Shown one piece after another: positions 1 through 9,011 of a DNA stretch of 64,000 nucleotides. The position numbers were made by a program, and so were the translations under genes. This DNA is from Chloroflexota bacterium (GTDB taxonomy: Bacteria > Chloroflexota > UBA6077 > JACCZL01). Where the stretch lies: NCBI GenBank assembly GCA_020850535.1, contig JADZEM010000079.1, positions 1 through 64,000 of the forward strand, given 5' to 3'. The number at the start of each line of letters is the position of its first letter. Position 1 is the first letter of the stretch. The notes below the pieces were generated by a model. The model was not told where the DNA came from. It saw only the letters and a program-made list of their open reading frames with translations, and made no database searches.

Positions 1-2
1 AC

Positions 3-1058
3 GTGATCGTCTCGGGGAACGGCGGCGAGCTGTCGGTCTTCCGCCACAGCGGCTCCGGCGGCACGGGCACCGCGACCCCCACCTCGCCGGTCTCGTCTAC
101 CGCCACCCCGACAGCCACCGTCACCGCGCCCGTTGCCACCGCTACCGCGACGCGCACGCCGACCGCGACGGCCACGGCCACCGGGCCCACTGCCACGGCG
201 ACCCGCACCCCGACGGCGACCCGCACCCCGACGGCGACCCGTACCCCGACGGCCACCAACACGCCCCAGCCCACCACGCCAACGGCGACGCGCACCCCGA
301 CGCGCACGCCAACGGCCACGCCCACCGCCACCCCTGACGCGGGTGGGTCGCTGATCGTTGACAGCTCCAGCGCCCAGATCACGTTCACGGGCTGGTGGCC
401 GACCCAGAACGACACGGCGGCCATCGGCGGCTCGGAGCGCGTCGGCGAGTTCGGCGGCTCGAGCGCCGAGCTCACGTTCACCGGCACATCGATCACCCTG
501 GTCTACCGCCAGGACACGAATCGCGGGCAGGCCCAGGTCAGCATCGACAACCTGGCAGTCGGCCTGATCGATCAGTACGGGACAGCGCAGGCCCAGAAAA
601 CCGTCACCTACTCGGTCTCGGCCGGCACCCACACGGTTCGGGTTGTCGTCAGCCGTGCCAAACAGGCCGCCTCGTCCAACTACTTCGTCGGCATCGACGC
701 GTTCGCGATCGGGTCGACGGCCTCAGCGCCGCAGAACCGAATCCGCCTGACCACGCAGGCCGGCGCGCCAGGACAGTTGCTCGTCACGGTCAGCACGCAG
801 GCCGCCTGCGGCGGTCTCACCCGGATCGACTTCGGCGGGGCTGGCGGCGCTGGCGTGGTCGGGTCGGTGCGGTTTGACATCAGCGGCGGCCCGACGAACC
901 TCGCACCGGGTCAGTCCTATGTACCGCCGGCCGGCGCGCTCCAGGTTTCATTTGTGTTGCGGCGGCTGAGTCCGGGGGCGGTGACGGTGCCGCTGACCAT
1001 CTCCGACGCCTGTGGCAGCTGGAAGACGTTCGTCGGTGGCGGGGCGTCGGCGTTCTAG
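3..1058 (+). CDS. Secreted multidomain surface protein, C-terminal part (5' end lies outside the window)
   Basis: The reading frame is open at the window edge, so only the last ~350 residues are visible. In order they are a Thr/Pro linker of TATRTPT-type repeats (about residues 20-115), one copy of the GWWPTQ beta-domain (about 118-238, with GSERVGEFGG, VYRQDTNRGQAQV and KQAASSNYFVGIDAF), and a ~100-residue C-terminal domain ending in FVGGGASAF. The same C-terminal domain closes the minus-strand protein at the other edge of the window. The beta-domain resembles galactose-binding-like domains with an 'ASSGxxVxVDAF' strand found in many secreted actinobacterial and Chloroflexota proteins; that is family knowledge. 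Surface location and glycan or cell-wall binding are inferred. No catalytic domain is visible in this part. Confidence 0.8.
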   Translation: MIVSGNGGELSVFRHSGSGGTGTATPTSPVSSTATPTATVTAPVATATATRTPTATATATGPTATATRTPTATRTPTATRTPTATNTPQPTTPTATRTPTRTPTATPTATPDAGGSLIVDSSSAQITFTGWWPTQNDTAAIGGSERVGEFGGSSAELTFTGTSITLVYRQDTNRGQAQVSIDNLAVGLIDQYGTAQAQKTVTYSVSAGTHTVRVVVSRAKQAASSNYFVGIDAFAIGSTASAPQNRIRLTTQAGAPGQLLVTVSTQAACGGLTRIDFGGAGGAGVVGSVRFDISGGPTNLAPGQSYVPPAGALQVSFVLRRLSPGAVTVPLTISDACGSWKTFVGGGASAF

Positions 1059-1351
1059 TGGCCTGTCAGTCATGAACGACCGAGTTGGACCTCTGCCGCC
1101 GCCTCACCGTCATCCCGAGCGACGTGAGGCTGCTCCCTCCCCCGTCATCCCGAGCGGAGTGAGCGTGCGAACGAAGTCGAGGGATCTTCCTCACGCTACA
1201 GAAGGAGAAGATCCCTTCACTCCGCTCGTTCCTCGCCGCGGTCGGGATGACGGCGGGGAGGTGGTATGTCGCCGCGGTCGGGATGACGAGAGGGGTGTGC
1301 TCGTAGCTCGCGTAGCTTGCCCTGAGCGTGCCGAATGGGGTCGGGATGACG
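1059..1351. repeat. Palindromic dispersed repeat, copy 1
   Basis: This copy starts directly after the stop codon of the upstream gene. It begins with TGGCCTGTCAGTCATGAACG and holds CGTCATCCCGAGCG modules at 1108 and 1143. It then has GGGATCTTCC and the complementary GAAGATCCC around a short loop, and three outward GTCGGGATGACG modules at 1241, 1278 and 1340. The arms can fold into a long hairpin that could also end transcription of the upstream gene. Related copies lie at 9478-9643 and 10320-10515. No coding capacity is seen here. Confidence 0.75.
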
Positions 1352-1552
1352 ACCGGTACTGAGCGACCCTGCGATTGACGCCAGACGAGCCACTAGCTGC
1401 GCGCAGACGGCACGATCCGGGGCGGCAGCGGGAACGAGATGTGCTCTATAGCGGGCGGTTACCAGTCGAATGTCACAATACTGACGGTGTCATGACTCAC
1501 CAGCATCGGCGCTCAGTAACGCAGGCTTCGGGGCGCCGCACCGGCCGTTTCC

Positions 1553-2785
1553 GTGCTCGCTAACACCAAACGGTCGTCCACCTGGCTCCGGACGCCGCTC
1601 TCACCAGAGCAGCGGTTCTTGCTGGAGTGCGTCCGGCGCAGTTGCGGTGTGGAGGCTCGTCCGCTGCCGGCCGTGCAGCAGTGGACCCTGCTCATCCAGT
1701 GCGCGACCACCCAGACCGTGTTGCCGGCGCTCGACGCCGTCCTCCAGGATGAGCAACAGGTTGCCCCAGACGACGTGCGCCGCCTGGTGCATCTCGGGGC
1801 GGCCCTCGCCGTGGAGCAGCGGCTGCGCGTTCAGGATCCAGGTGTCCGCCTGACGCTCCAAACCCTGGTTGACGCGGGCTGTGATCCCGTCGTCCTCAAG
1901 GGCGCCGCCCTGGCCTACACCCGCTACCCGAATCCGGCCTCGCGCCTCTTCTCCGATGTTGACGTGCTGCTGCCGGAGCACCAGATCGGCAGGGCGGCAA
2001 CGTGCCTGGCGCAGGCGGGCTATACGTTGGTCCCGGGGCCGGCGCTTCCTGCTGCTCATCAGCACCTGCCGCCGCTCCAGCCGCCCGACCACTCGATTGC
2101 CGTCGAGCTGCATCGTGGGCTGGTCGAGGACACCGCTCCGTACCGCGTAGAGATCGGTGCGATGCTCCAGCGCGCCCGCCCGGTGAGCATCCTCGGCGTC
2201 CCGGTCCGCGAGCTCGATCCGGTCGACGCGCTGATCCACGTGAGCGTGCATCTCTCCTACGGGCATCGCTACACGCGCATGCCCATCCGCTCGCTCGCCG
2301 ATATCCTGGCCCTCACCAGCCACGATCGCATCGACTGGCCCGAACTGGTCTCGCGGGCGCGAGCGGCGCACGTCAGTGGCGCGGTGATCTGGCCGCTGGC
2401 CCTGGCGCGCGGCTGGCTCGGCGCGCCGGTCCCGCACGCGGTGCTGGCGCAGCTCGCACCGCCGCGCCCCCTCACCAGGGTGTTGACAGCCCTCTTGCGG
2501 ACCGGTTCGATCCTTGACCCCTCGCTCGTGCCAGACGACGGCAGCCGTGTCCTGCACGATACGGCCGTCGAGCTGTCGCTGGTCAGCGGCTGCTCGGCAC
2601 GCACGCAACTCGCCACCCTCGCGCAACGGCTGCTGCCGGGGCCACACCGCGTGACCCATCTCCAGCCCGTCGAACAGACATCCCCAACGGCGTATCTTCG
2701 CGCGATGTTGCGACCGGAACGTCTTTCAAGGGGCGTGCGAGCAGCGCTCGACACGGTGCGCGCAACACGCGAGCGACTGCGCTGA
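1553..2785 (+). CDS. Nucleotidyltransferase family protein (NTP_transf_5 type)
   Basis: This 410-residue protein carries the signature of the uncharacterised NTP_transf_5 nucleotidyltransferase family: LKGAALA (about 115-121) followed by SRLFSDVDVLLP (about 130-141), where the two Asp residues of DVDVL would bind metal. The rest is a helical region with a conserved HxSYGHRY-like stretch near residue 240. Such proteins often occur beside PqqD-like carriers and HprK-related kinases in peptide-modification loci, which matches the next three genes. The substrate is unknown. The start is a GTG at 1553 without a clear ribosome binding site, but the family usually begins shortly before an LSPEQRFLL-like helix, which fits. 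A gap of 164 bp separates it from the next gene. Confidence 0.8.
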   Translation: MLANTKRSSTWLRTPLSPEQRFLLECVRRSCGVEARPLPAVQQWTLLIQCATTQTVLPALDAVLQDEQQVAPDDVRRLVHLGAALAVEQRLRVQDPGVRLTLQTLVDAGCDPVVLKGAALAYTRYPNPASRLFSDVDVLLPEHQIGRAATCLAQAGYTLVPGPALPAAHQHLPPLQPPDHSIAVELHRGLVEDTAPYRVEIGAMLQRARPVSILGVPVRELDPVDALIHVSVHLSYGHRYTRMPIRSLADILALTSHDRIDWPELVSRARAAHVSGAVIWPLALARGWLGAPVPHAVLAQLAPPRPLTRVLTALLRTGSILDPSLVPDDGSRVLHDTAVELSLVSGCSARTQLATLAQRLLPGPHRVTHLQPVEQTSPTAYLRAMLRPERLSRGVRAALDTVRATRERLR

Positions 2786-2949
2786 CGGCGCCGCGCTGGC
2801 GACTGGCGTTGTGACGGGCAGTTTTCTAACAGTCTTGTGAAAAGTCACCGAAAATCACCCATTTTGCCACCTTGAGTTGTGCATGACTACGACGAGCGCG
2901 CTAGACTTGAAGGGTAAATCACGAACTCTGAGTAGCGGGGAAACTGATC

Positions 2950-3261
2950 ATGAGTTCAGACCAGCCGGCATCGACGGATCACTCGGGCGGTTCGGCGGAC
3001 AACGCCGCCAGGCCGGAGGGCAAGTCCAGGCGAGGCCGTCGAGCCGTCCTGAAGGGGACGCTCGCAGCGACGGGCGGCCTCCTTGCCGCGAGCTACGTTC
3101 AGCCTGAGTTGCGGACATTCGGCAGCGCCACCGCCCATGCTGTTGGGTCGATCGACCGCTCCCATGGCCGGGTCGCACCGATCCAGCAAGAGCATGCCCC
3201 AGACAAGCCGCGACGCCGCGCCGATGTGCCAGGGCTTCCGCTGCCCCCTCGCGGCCACTAG
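2950..3261 (+). CDS. Small Tat-signal protein, candidate modified peptide or exported partner of the PqqD/HprK unit
   Basis: The 103-residue product has a twin-arginine type leader: a polar N-terminus, GRRAVLKG, a hydrophobic stretch LAATGGLLAASYV, then PELRTFGSATAHA with a plausible signal-peptidase AxA site near residue 65. The remaining ~38 residues are rich in Arg, Pro and His, contain no Cys, and end in LPLPPRGH. Codon third positions are strongly GC throughout, so the tail is a real coding frame. A purine-rich site (CGGGGAA) sits 7-8 nt before the ATG. Its position between a nucleotidyltransferase and PqqD/HprK-like genes makes it the natural candidate substrate of that unit; this is inference. 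It has no obvious lasso-peptide ring pattern. It could instead be an unrelated small exported protein. Confidence 0.7.
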   Translation: MSSDQPASTDHSGGSADNAARPEGKSRRGRRAVLKGTLAATGGLLAASYVQPELRTFGSATAHAVGSIDRSHGRVAPIQQEHAPDKPRRRADVPGLPLPPRGH

Positions 3262-3387
3262 TTCGGCCGGGGTGCTCGTCGCCCCGCCAGCCATGAGATT
3301 CTCGCGCGCCGGTGCGTTGACGCGCCGATGCCGCCTGGATGTCCCCCCCGCGGGACGCAACGGACACGGAGACGCGAACGCCCGCGC

Positions 3388-3663
3388 ATGCTCGATCCAC
3401 GACGACGCTCCGAGATCGAGACGGCGACGCTCGATGACCACGTCATCCTGATCGACGTCACGTCCGGCGCATATCACACCCTCAACCACACGGGCGCGGT
3501 CATCTGGGACTGGTGTGATGGCACACACTCTGTCGAGGAGATCGCGCGCGGCCTCGCCGCGACGTACGGGATCGGCGTCGAGCTTGCCCAGGTTGACGTG
3601 CTCCATGTGCTTGCACAGTTGAAGCGGGCAGGACTTCTTGAAGATGCCAGGGCGTCCGCGTGA
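3388..3663 (+). CDS. PqqD family peptide-binding protein
   Basis: The 91-residue product has the PqqD fold signature: a strand pair around VILIDVTSGAYHTLNHTG, then VIWDWCDGTHSVEEIA, a helix ending in YGIG, and a C-terminal helix VLAQLKRAGLL. PqqD-like proteins bind leader peptides and present them to modifying enzymes, both in PQQ synthesis and in many RiPP systems (lasso peptide B1 proteins, HPr-rel-A systems). An in-frame ATG at 3328 would add 20 residues with poor codon bias, so the ATG at 3388 is preferred; neither has a strong ribosome binding site. It lies 21 bp before the HprK-like gene and is probably co-transcribed with it. The likely client is the Tat-leader protein just upstream. 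Confidence 0.8.
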   Translation: MLDPRRRSEIETATLDDHVILIDVTSGAYHTLNHTGAVIWDWCDGTHSVEEIARGLAATYGIGVELAQVDVLHVLAQLKRAGLLEDARASA

Positions 3664-3684
3664 TGCGGGCCCCCGCCTGACGCG

Positions 3685-4563
3685 GTGACGGCCAGCCATT
3701 CTGGGGCGACGGCCGAGCACGAGCCGGGGCGCGTCACGCTGGCCCTCTTGAGCGCCCGCGTGGACGTCGTCGGCCCATCACCCATGGTGCAAGGCGTGGC
3801 CGCGCTGTTTCCGCCGCCGCCACCGTGGCTGATCGAAGCGCCGGCGGGCCTGCGCACCACGGTGACCGTCGAGCGGGACGCCGACACCCACGGCCGGTAC
3901 CATGTGCGCTCCGGCGACGATCAGTGGCTCCTCACGAGCATCGGCGACGCACAGGCGAGTGCCGAAGCGCTCGTCACCACGGCGCTCGCCGAGCAGCTAC
4001 GTCACCGGCTGCTGCTCATCCATGCGGGAGCGGTCAGCAACCAGGACGCCTGTATCCTGTTTCCTGGGCCGTCAGGCAGCGGCAAGAGCACCCTGGTCGC
4101 GGCGCTGGTCGCCAGCGGGATGCGCTGCTTCGGGGACGACGTGGTCCTGTATGACCGAGAGCGCCAGCAGTGCCTGCCGTTTGTCCGGAGCATCACGCTG
4201 AAGGCGGGCAGCCCGACGCTGTTGAGCCAGCAGTGGGGCCAGCAGATCGAGGAACCGGCCGCCGCTCGTTTTGGCGAGACGCCGGTCACCTTCCTGACGC
4301 CATCGGCGGATGCGTGGCCGGCTGCGCCGCTGCCCGTGCGCTTCGTGGTCGTGCTGGAGCGGCAACGGGGCGTGACGGCGCACCTGCGTCAGCTCTCGCG
4401 CATCGAGACGCTGACGCTCCTCCTGAGCCAGTGTTTCAACCACGGCACCCTGGGAGCAGCCGCCGTCCACGCCGCGCTCGATCTCCTGCGGGGCTGTGCC
4501 TGCATGGCGCTGACCTACGACGACCTCGGCGAGGCCGTTCGGCTCGTTCGCCGGCTGTCGTAG
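3685..4563 (+). CDS. HprK-related serine kinase-like protein
   Basis: The 292-residue product contains an HPr-kinase-like P-loop: HAGAV (about 113-117), Walker A GPSGSGKST (128-136), and DDVVLYD (151-157) at the position of the metal-binding acidic segment. The C-terminal half has the beta/alpha layout of HprK-related proteins, with FVVVLERQ and CFNHG segments. True HprK phosphorylates Ser46 of HPr in sugar control, but no HPr or PTS gene is present here. HprK-related kinases next to PqqD genes belong to peptide-modification systems; in some lasso pathways they phosphorylate the precursor. Start is GTG at 3685, 21 bp after the PqqD stop. The substrate is unproven. Confidence 0.8.
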   Translation: MTASHSGATAEHEPGRVTLALLSARVDVVGPSPMVQGVAALFPPPPPWLIEAPAGLRTTVTVERDADTHGRYHVRSGDDQWLLTSIGDAQASAEALVTTALAEQLRHRLLLIHAGAVSNQDACILFPGPSGSGKSTLVAALVASGMRCFGDDVVLYDRERQQCLPFVRSITLKAGSPTLLSQQWGQQIEEPAAARFGETPVTFLTPSADAWPAAPLPVRFVVVLERQRGVTAHLRQLSRIETLTLLLSQCFNHGTLGAAAVHAALDLLRGCACMALTYDDLGEAVRLVRRLS

Positions 4564-4565
4564 AC

Positions 4566-4613
4566 GCGGCAGGAACGACGGGCGGCAGGAACGACGGGCG
4601 GCAGGAGCGAGGG
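4566..4613. repeat. 16-bp tandem repeat, three units
   Basis: Two perfect units of GCGGCAGGAACGACGG (4566 and 4582) are followed by a third unit with two changes. They sit just after the HprK-like stop codon in the short space before the converging small gene. No coding role is seen. Confidence 0.8.
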
Positions 4614-4623
4614 TCGGTCGGAA

Positions 4624-4812
4624 CTAGGCTGGCCGCTGGCGCGTGGCCCAGCCGGCCTCGCTCAGCTCGTACCCCGGCTCGTCCGCGCCGATCTCGTGCA
4701 GTTCTTCACGAATGCCACGCACCGCTCGGTCGTTCTGGTGCAGGCGAGACCAACCGGCAAGAATGGCGCCAATCGCGAGCGCCCAACCTACGATGAGTCC
4801 ACCGATCAGCAT
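4624..4812 (-). CDS. Small single-pass membrane protein of unknown function
   Basis: The 62-residue product begins MLIGGLIVGWALAIGAILA, a clear membrane segment, followed by a charged helix (NDRAVRGIREELHEIG) and a polar tail. The ATG at 4812 is preceded by GGAG with about 8 nt spacing, so this start is chosen over a longer frame whose upstream residues look non-coding. It converges on the HprK-like gene. No family is recognised. The topology suggests the charged tail lies in the cytoplasm, which is inference. Confidence 0.5.
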   Translation of the reverse strand: MLIGGLIVGWALAIGAILAGWSRLHQNDRAVRGIREELHEIGADEPGYELSEAGWATRQRPA

Positions 4813-5043
4813 GGCCTGCTCCGCATGGAGGATTTGGTCAGATAACGTACAGCACCCCTGAAATGTGATGGGTGCGCGCCTGCCTCGCCGAAACGACGCA
4901 CATGCCGGCGTGGATCGAGCAGTATGGCGCGGGGCGCACCATCGACGTGCGGCGCGGTCAGCTCCGACCATACTATGTTCTCGCAGGAATGGGGCCAGGC
5001 GCTGTCACACTGGCGACACGCCCGCGGGAACCCTCAGCACACA

Positions 5044-5093
5044 AAGACGCCCCCGGGAGGCTGCTGGATCGAGCAGTCTCCCGGGGGCGTCTT
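5044..5093 (-). terminator. Intrinsic terminator of the LamG surface-protein gene
   Basis: Perfect 16-bp arms (5044-5059 and 5078-5093) enclose a short loop with extra pairing (CTGCT/AGCAG). On the minus strand the stem ends in GGGGGCGTCTTTGTGT, a short T-rich tail. It lies 20 bp after the stop codon of the gene ending at 5114. Confidence 0.8.
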
Positions 5094-5113
5094 GCAGCGG
5101 TGAGGCGTTCGGC

Positions 5114-8100
5114 CTACGGGGTTGGGTAGGTCGCCGGCAGGCCGAGCTTGAAGCGGCGAATCGAGTAGGCCGTGGTGTCGATGGTCACGGACGACGCCGT
5201 ATGGAAGCCATCGGTGTAGTCGATGCCGGCGAGGCTCGTCGGATTCACCGTCAGATCGATCACGTCGGTGTACCATTGGGCCACGCTGGCATCGTAGTAG
5301 CTGGCGCGGACACGCAGCTGCGTGGCGGACACCTGGTCCCAGCGCGTACGGATGATGTCTCCCGCCTCCGGGATGTGGCTCCCGCCGCCGATTGAGGCCG
5401 TTGGCAGCGGCCACTCGGCCAGGATCGTCGGGCCGCTGCCGTTCCAGGCCTCGAAGACCAGCCCGACGTTGCCGCCCCCGCGACCGATGGGGATGATCTC
5501 AAGGTTCTGCTCGCGGTTGATCTCCTTGCGGAAGCCAACCATCGGCCCGAAGTAGGTCCCGTTTGCGGGCTGTGTCGGCGGCGTCCCGTTCGGCCAGCCG
5601 ATCTCGATCTCCGCCCAGCCGCTGGTCAGCGTCGGCATGCGGTCGATGTTGCGCCCTGACTGCAGTCGGTCCGTCGCGCTGTACAGGCCATGCGTACCGA
5701 CGAGCCGCAGGTCGTTCGCCCAGGTCGTCCAGTCGATCTGCCACTGGACGCCGCTCTGCGTTCGGTAGTCTTGCTCCTGCACGTTGGCGGTGGACCGCCC
5801 ATCCGGACCGGTTGGCAGTGCGGCAGTCCCGGCCGGCCGCCACTCGTCCACGTACACGGAGAGCGCATCCGCGCTGTTGGTCTCAACGATGCCGATGGCG
5901 GACTGGTCGTAGGTCTCGGATTGCATCCGCCCCTGGTGGTACCAGCCGTAGAACGACCCGTCGATCAGGAAGGCAAAGGCGCGCTTGACGCCAGGGCCAG
6001 ATTGCGTGTGCAGGCCCAGCTCCAGGTCAAACCAGCGGTCGCGGGGGACCTGGCCGTACACGCGGAACTCGATCGGCTGGTTGTCCCAGTCACGCTGGCC
6101 CACGGCGTACAGCTCGCCGCCCTGTCGTACCCGCAGCGACCAGCCGTAGCCGGCCCCACTGGCCCACATGCGGCCAACGGTCAGGTACTCGGAGGCCCCG
6201 AGCGCGTTCACGGTCGCCGATGGCACGTACACGCTGGCGCGCTGCCACCGCCAGGTGCCCGGCCGCTCTTGCCAGGTGTGGCTGCCCGCGGCATCGGTGA
6301 ATCCCACGCGGACGGAGGCTGTGCTGCCGCTGCCACTGGTGGTGGCCAGGGCCGAGAAGCTGCCGCCGGCCGCCGGGATCGCCGAGCTTCGCTGGACCGC
6401 GCCGGTCCCGCTGACACCCGTGGTCACCTGCCAGCCGCTCGCCGCCTCAAAGCCTTCGAGCACCGTCCCGCCGCCACCGGTGGGTGTGTTGGTTGGCGTG
6501 GCGACCGTGGTCGGGGTTGATGTGGCCGTGGGGGTCCGTGTCGCGGTCGCGGTTGCGGCCGGCACGCCGGTGGCCGTGGGGGTCCGTGTCGCGGTCGCCG
6601 TGGCCGGGGCGGTCGTCGGCGTCACGGTTGCTGCTGCGCCACCCACCACGAAAGCGTCAACGCCGACAAAGTAGGCGCTGGACGCTGCCTGCTTGGTGCG
6701 GGTGACGCCCACGCGGATCGTGTGCGCGCCCGGTGCGACGGTGTAGGTCGCCAGCTTTTGCGCCTGGGCCGTACCGTACTGATCGAGGACCGCTACCTGA
6801 TTGCCGTCGATCAGGATCTGCGCCTGTCCCCGGTTCGAGTCCTGGCGGTACATCAGCGAGATCGTGGTCCCCGTGAACGAGAAGGACGCCGCATCGCCGC
6901 CGAACTCGCCCGCGCGCTCCGAGCCGCCAAATGCGGTGGCATTGGTCTGGGTCGGCCACCAGCCGGTGAAGGTGATCTGCGCGCTGGTGCTGTCCACCGT
7001 CGTGCCCGTCGCTGGCGTGGCAGTTGCGGTGGCTGTCGCCGCTGTCGTGGCCGTCGCCGTTGGCGTACGGGTGGCAGTGGCGGTGGCCGCAGGCGGCACG
7101 GTGTTGCTTGGCGTGGGTGTCCGCGTTGCCGTCGGCGGTACAGCGGATGTGGCCGTCGCGGTGGGGGGCGCGGTGTTCGTCGCTGTCGCCGTCCTGGTCG
7201 GCGTCCGGGTTGGCGTCGCAGTCGCCGCCGGCACCGTCGTGTTGGTGGCCGTCGGCGTGCGCGTCGCCGTGGAGGTGGGCGCGGTCGTCGGCGTTGGCGT
7301 CGAGGTCGGCGCGGCGCCTCCGGCGACCCGGAAGGCGTCTACGCCGACGAAGTAGCCTGACGACGCGGTCTGCTTGGTCCGCTGTACGACCAGGCGGAGC
7401 GTGTGCGCGCCCGAGGTGACGGGATACGTCACCGCGGTCTGGGCCTGGGACGCGCCGTACTGGTCCAGCGTTCCGACCGCCGTGCCGTCGATCAGCACCT
7501 GTGCGCGGCCCCGGTTCGTGTTCTGTCGATACACCACCGTCACGGACGAGCCGGTGAATGGGAACGAGACGGCGTCACCGCCGAACTCGCCGACCCGCTC
7601 CGAGCCGCCGATAGCCGCCGCATCCGTCTGAGTGGGCCACCAGCCGGTGAAGGTGATCTGCGCGCTGGTGCTGTCCACGGTGGTGACCGGCGGCGGCGTC
7701 GCCGTGGCCGCCGCCGTCGCGCCGCCAAATGGGGTGGACACGCTGGCCCACGCCGGGTCAGCCGCCTCGGTGGCGGACGTGAGGCCGAGCGTCAGCGGGC
7801 CAGCGTTCCCAGATGCATCGGCGGCCGCCTGCCCCGTTCCCTCATCGAAATGGTAGAGCGCGAGGGTCGTCGCATCGGGATCAAACGGCCCGGACAGCGG
7901 GGTGAACGCCGCCGTGTAGCGCAAGCCTGAGGAGATCCGCAGCTCGTCTACCTGCCCGCCAAAATACGGAAATGACGCATAGCCGCCCATGCGGAGTGGC
8001 AGGCAGTTGCCGCAGGTGCTGATCTGGCCGACATCGCCGGCCGCACCGGGCGTGCCGTTGACGTAGACCTGGCCGAGCCGCGTCGTCGGATCGTATGTCG

Positions 8101-8578
8101 CGGCGACGTGATACCAGGAGCCGGCCAACAACGTCACGGCCGTATTCGTGACCGAGCGATCCGTCGTGCCATCGGCCACCCAGAGCGTCACCTGGCCGTT
8201 GGACAGCTCCAGCAACCAGCCTTGATTGTCGGCATCATTTCGCGTAAAGACGATGGTGCCATTCTCGGTGCTTGTAGCGGGCGAGACCCATACTTCGACG
8301 GTCTGACGACCCTCTTGACCGGCAAAGGCAGATCCGGTCGCACGGGATGTGTTGCCATCAAAGATCAGCGCACTGTCGGACGATGTCTGATAGACCGCGC
8401 TGGAGCTGCTTCCACGAAGTGCCAGCCGTGAGTCGATGTGCGCACCGGATGCCCCGCGATTGAGCGCTGAGGCGTCTGCGTCAGCTTGCCCGAACACCAG
8501 CGCCCCAAGCGTAACGACCACCATCACCGCAAGGATCCGTTGATACACGAGCAATACACCCACGCTAGCCCTCCACAT
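5114..8578 (-). CDS. Large secreted LamG-domain surface protein with two GWWPTQ domains
   Basis: This protein of about 1,150 residues starts with a signal peptide (VYQRILAVMVVVTLGALVFG then ADADA). A LamG/concanavalin-A-like domain follows (about 70-270; TVEVWVSP, WYHVAATYD, VDELRIS). Two GWWPTQ beta-domains lie at about 297-420 and 525-645, each followed by a Thr/Pro linker. A C-terminal region of ~450 residues (about 700-1154) has many beta-strands and Trp residues (WRWQRASVYVP, RDRWFDLELGLHT) and may hold one or two further jelly-roll domains; I do not recognise it firmly. No catalytic motif is seen. The ATG at 8578 contains the ribosome binding site GGAGGG for a GTG at 8563, so translation may start there. 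It is transcribed alone and ends at the terminator at 5044-5093. Confidence 0.85.
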   Translation of the reverse strand: MWRASVGVLLVYQRILAVMVVVTLGALVFGQADADASALNRGASGAHIDSRLALRGSSSSAVYQTSSDSALIFDGNTSRATGSAFAGQEGRQTVEVWVSPATSTENGTIVFTRNDADNQGWLLELSNGQVTLWVADGTTDRSVTNTAVTLLAGSWYHVAATYDPTTRLGQVYVNGTPGAAGDVGQISTCGNCLPLRMGGYASFPYFGGQVDELRISSGLRYTAAFTPLSGPFDPDATTLALYHFDEGTGQAAADASGNAGPLTLGLTSATEAADPAWASVSTPFGGATAAATATPPPVTTVDSTSAQITFTGWWPTQTDAAAIGGSERVGEFGGDAVSFPFTGSSVTVVYRQNTNRGRAQVLIDGTAVGTLDQYGASQAQTAVTYPVTSGAHTLRLVVQRTKQTASSGYFVGVDAFRVAGGAAPTSTPTPTTAPTSTATRTPTATNTTVPAATATPTRTPTRTATATNTAPPTATATSAVPPTATRTPTPSNTVPPAATATATRTPTATATTAATATATATPATGTTVDSTSAQITFTGWWPTQTNATAFGGSERAGEFGGDAASFSFTGTTISLMYRQDSNRGQAQILIDGNQVAVLDQYGTAQAQKLATYTVAPGAHTIRVGVTRTKQAASSAYFVGVDAFVVGGAAATVTPTTAPATATATRTPTATGVPAATATATRTPTATSTPTTVATPTNTPTGGGGTVLEGFEAASGWQVTTGVSGTGAVQRSSAIPAAGGSFSALATTSGSGSTASVRVGFTDAAGSHTWQERPGTWRWQRASVYVPSATVNALGASEYLTVGRMWASGAGYGWSLRVRQGGELYAVGQRDWDNQPIEFRVYGQVPRDRWFDLELGLHTQSGPGVKRAFAFLIDGSFYGWYHQGRMQSETYDQSAIGIVETNSADALSVYVDEWRPAGTAALPTGPDGRSTANVQEQDYRTQSGVQWQIDWTTWANDLRLVGTHGLYSATDRLQSGRNIDRMPTLTSGWAEIEIGWPNGTPPTQPANGTYFGPMVGFRKEINREQNLEIIPIGRGGGNVGLVFEAWNGSGPTILAEWPLPTASIGGGSHIPEAGDIIRTRWDQVSATQLRVRASYYDASVAQWYTDVIDLTVNPTSLAGIDYTDGFHTASSVTIDTTAYSIRRFKLGLPATYPTP

Positions 8579-8882
8579 CGCCGCTCAATCCGTTTCCCAC
8601 ACGTCCAGCAGGATGCCATGCCGATACAAAATGGATCATCCTTCGGGCGTCGATGGTCATACTGGCGCCCATCCCATCACTTGACGCCATGTCTCCACGT
8701 TGGGAACGGAAATTCCGGCCCGGAAGTGATGAGTGGAACCTGAGTGAAGTACGCGCGGAGCGCTTACTCGGGTTTTCAAGATGTCATGCAAATCACCTGT
8801 CGATCATACTGCACCAGATGGCAGAGAAGTCCATGCTTCCCGAACAAAAACATGTCAGCTTTCTTGTGCGACTTCTGAACGC

Positions 8883-8920
8883 AAAAATGGGCAGCAATCC
8901 TGCAAAGCAAGACGCTGCCC
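8883..8920 (-). terminator. Intrinsic terminator after the small hypothetical gene
   Basis: On the minus strand GGGCAGC and GCTGCCC form a 7-bp stem around an 18-nt loop, directly followed by ATTTTTG. It lies about 90 bp after the stop codon of the small gene ending at 9012 and supports that gene being real. The rest of 8579-9011 is less GC-rich than its surroundings and shows no convincing gene or promoter. Confidence 0.5.
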
Positions 8921-9011
8921 AGGACACATCAGTGTCAGACATATGTTCTATTCTAGAGCCGATCATGCGGCCGCACATAGGCGCTATGCGGCCGGCCTAC
9001 CGGAGAGGGGG

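Noticed and set aside
2877-2907. Possible promoter before the Tat-leader gene (TTGTGC, 19 bp, TAGACT)
   Set aside because: The -35 box is weak and the spacing is long. The 164-bp gap before 2950 may hold a promoter, but this match is not good enough to list.
2950-3261. Lasso peptide precursor
   Set aside because: After the leader there is no Gly/Ala/Ser/Cys at position 1 with Asp/Glu at positions 7-9 in a plausible core, and no B2 protease or C cyclase gene is present.
3083-3451. Alternative frame over the Tat-leader gene containing two Cys
   Set aside because: The twin-arginine leader is in the other frame, and codon third positions favour that frame up to its stop at 3261.
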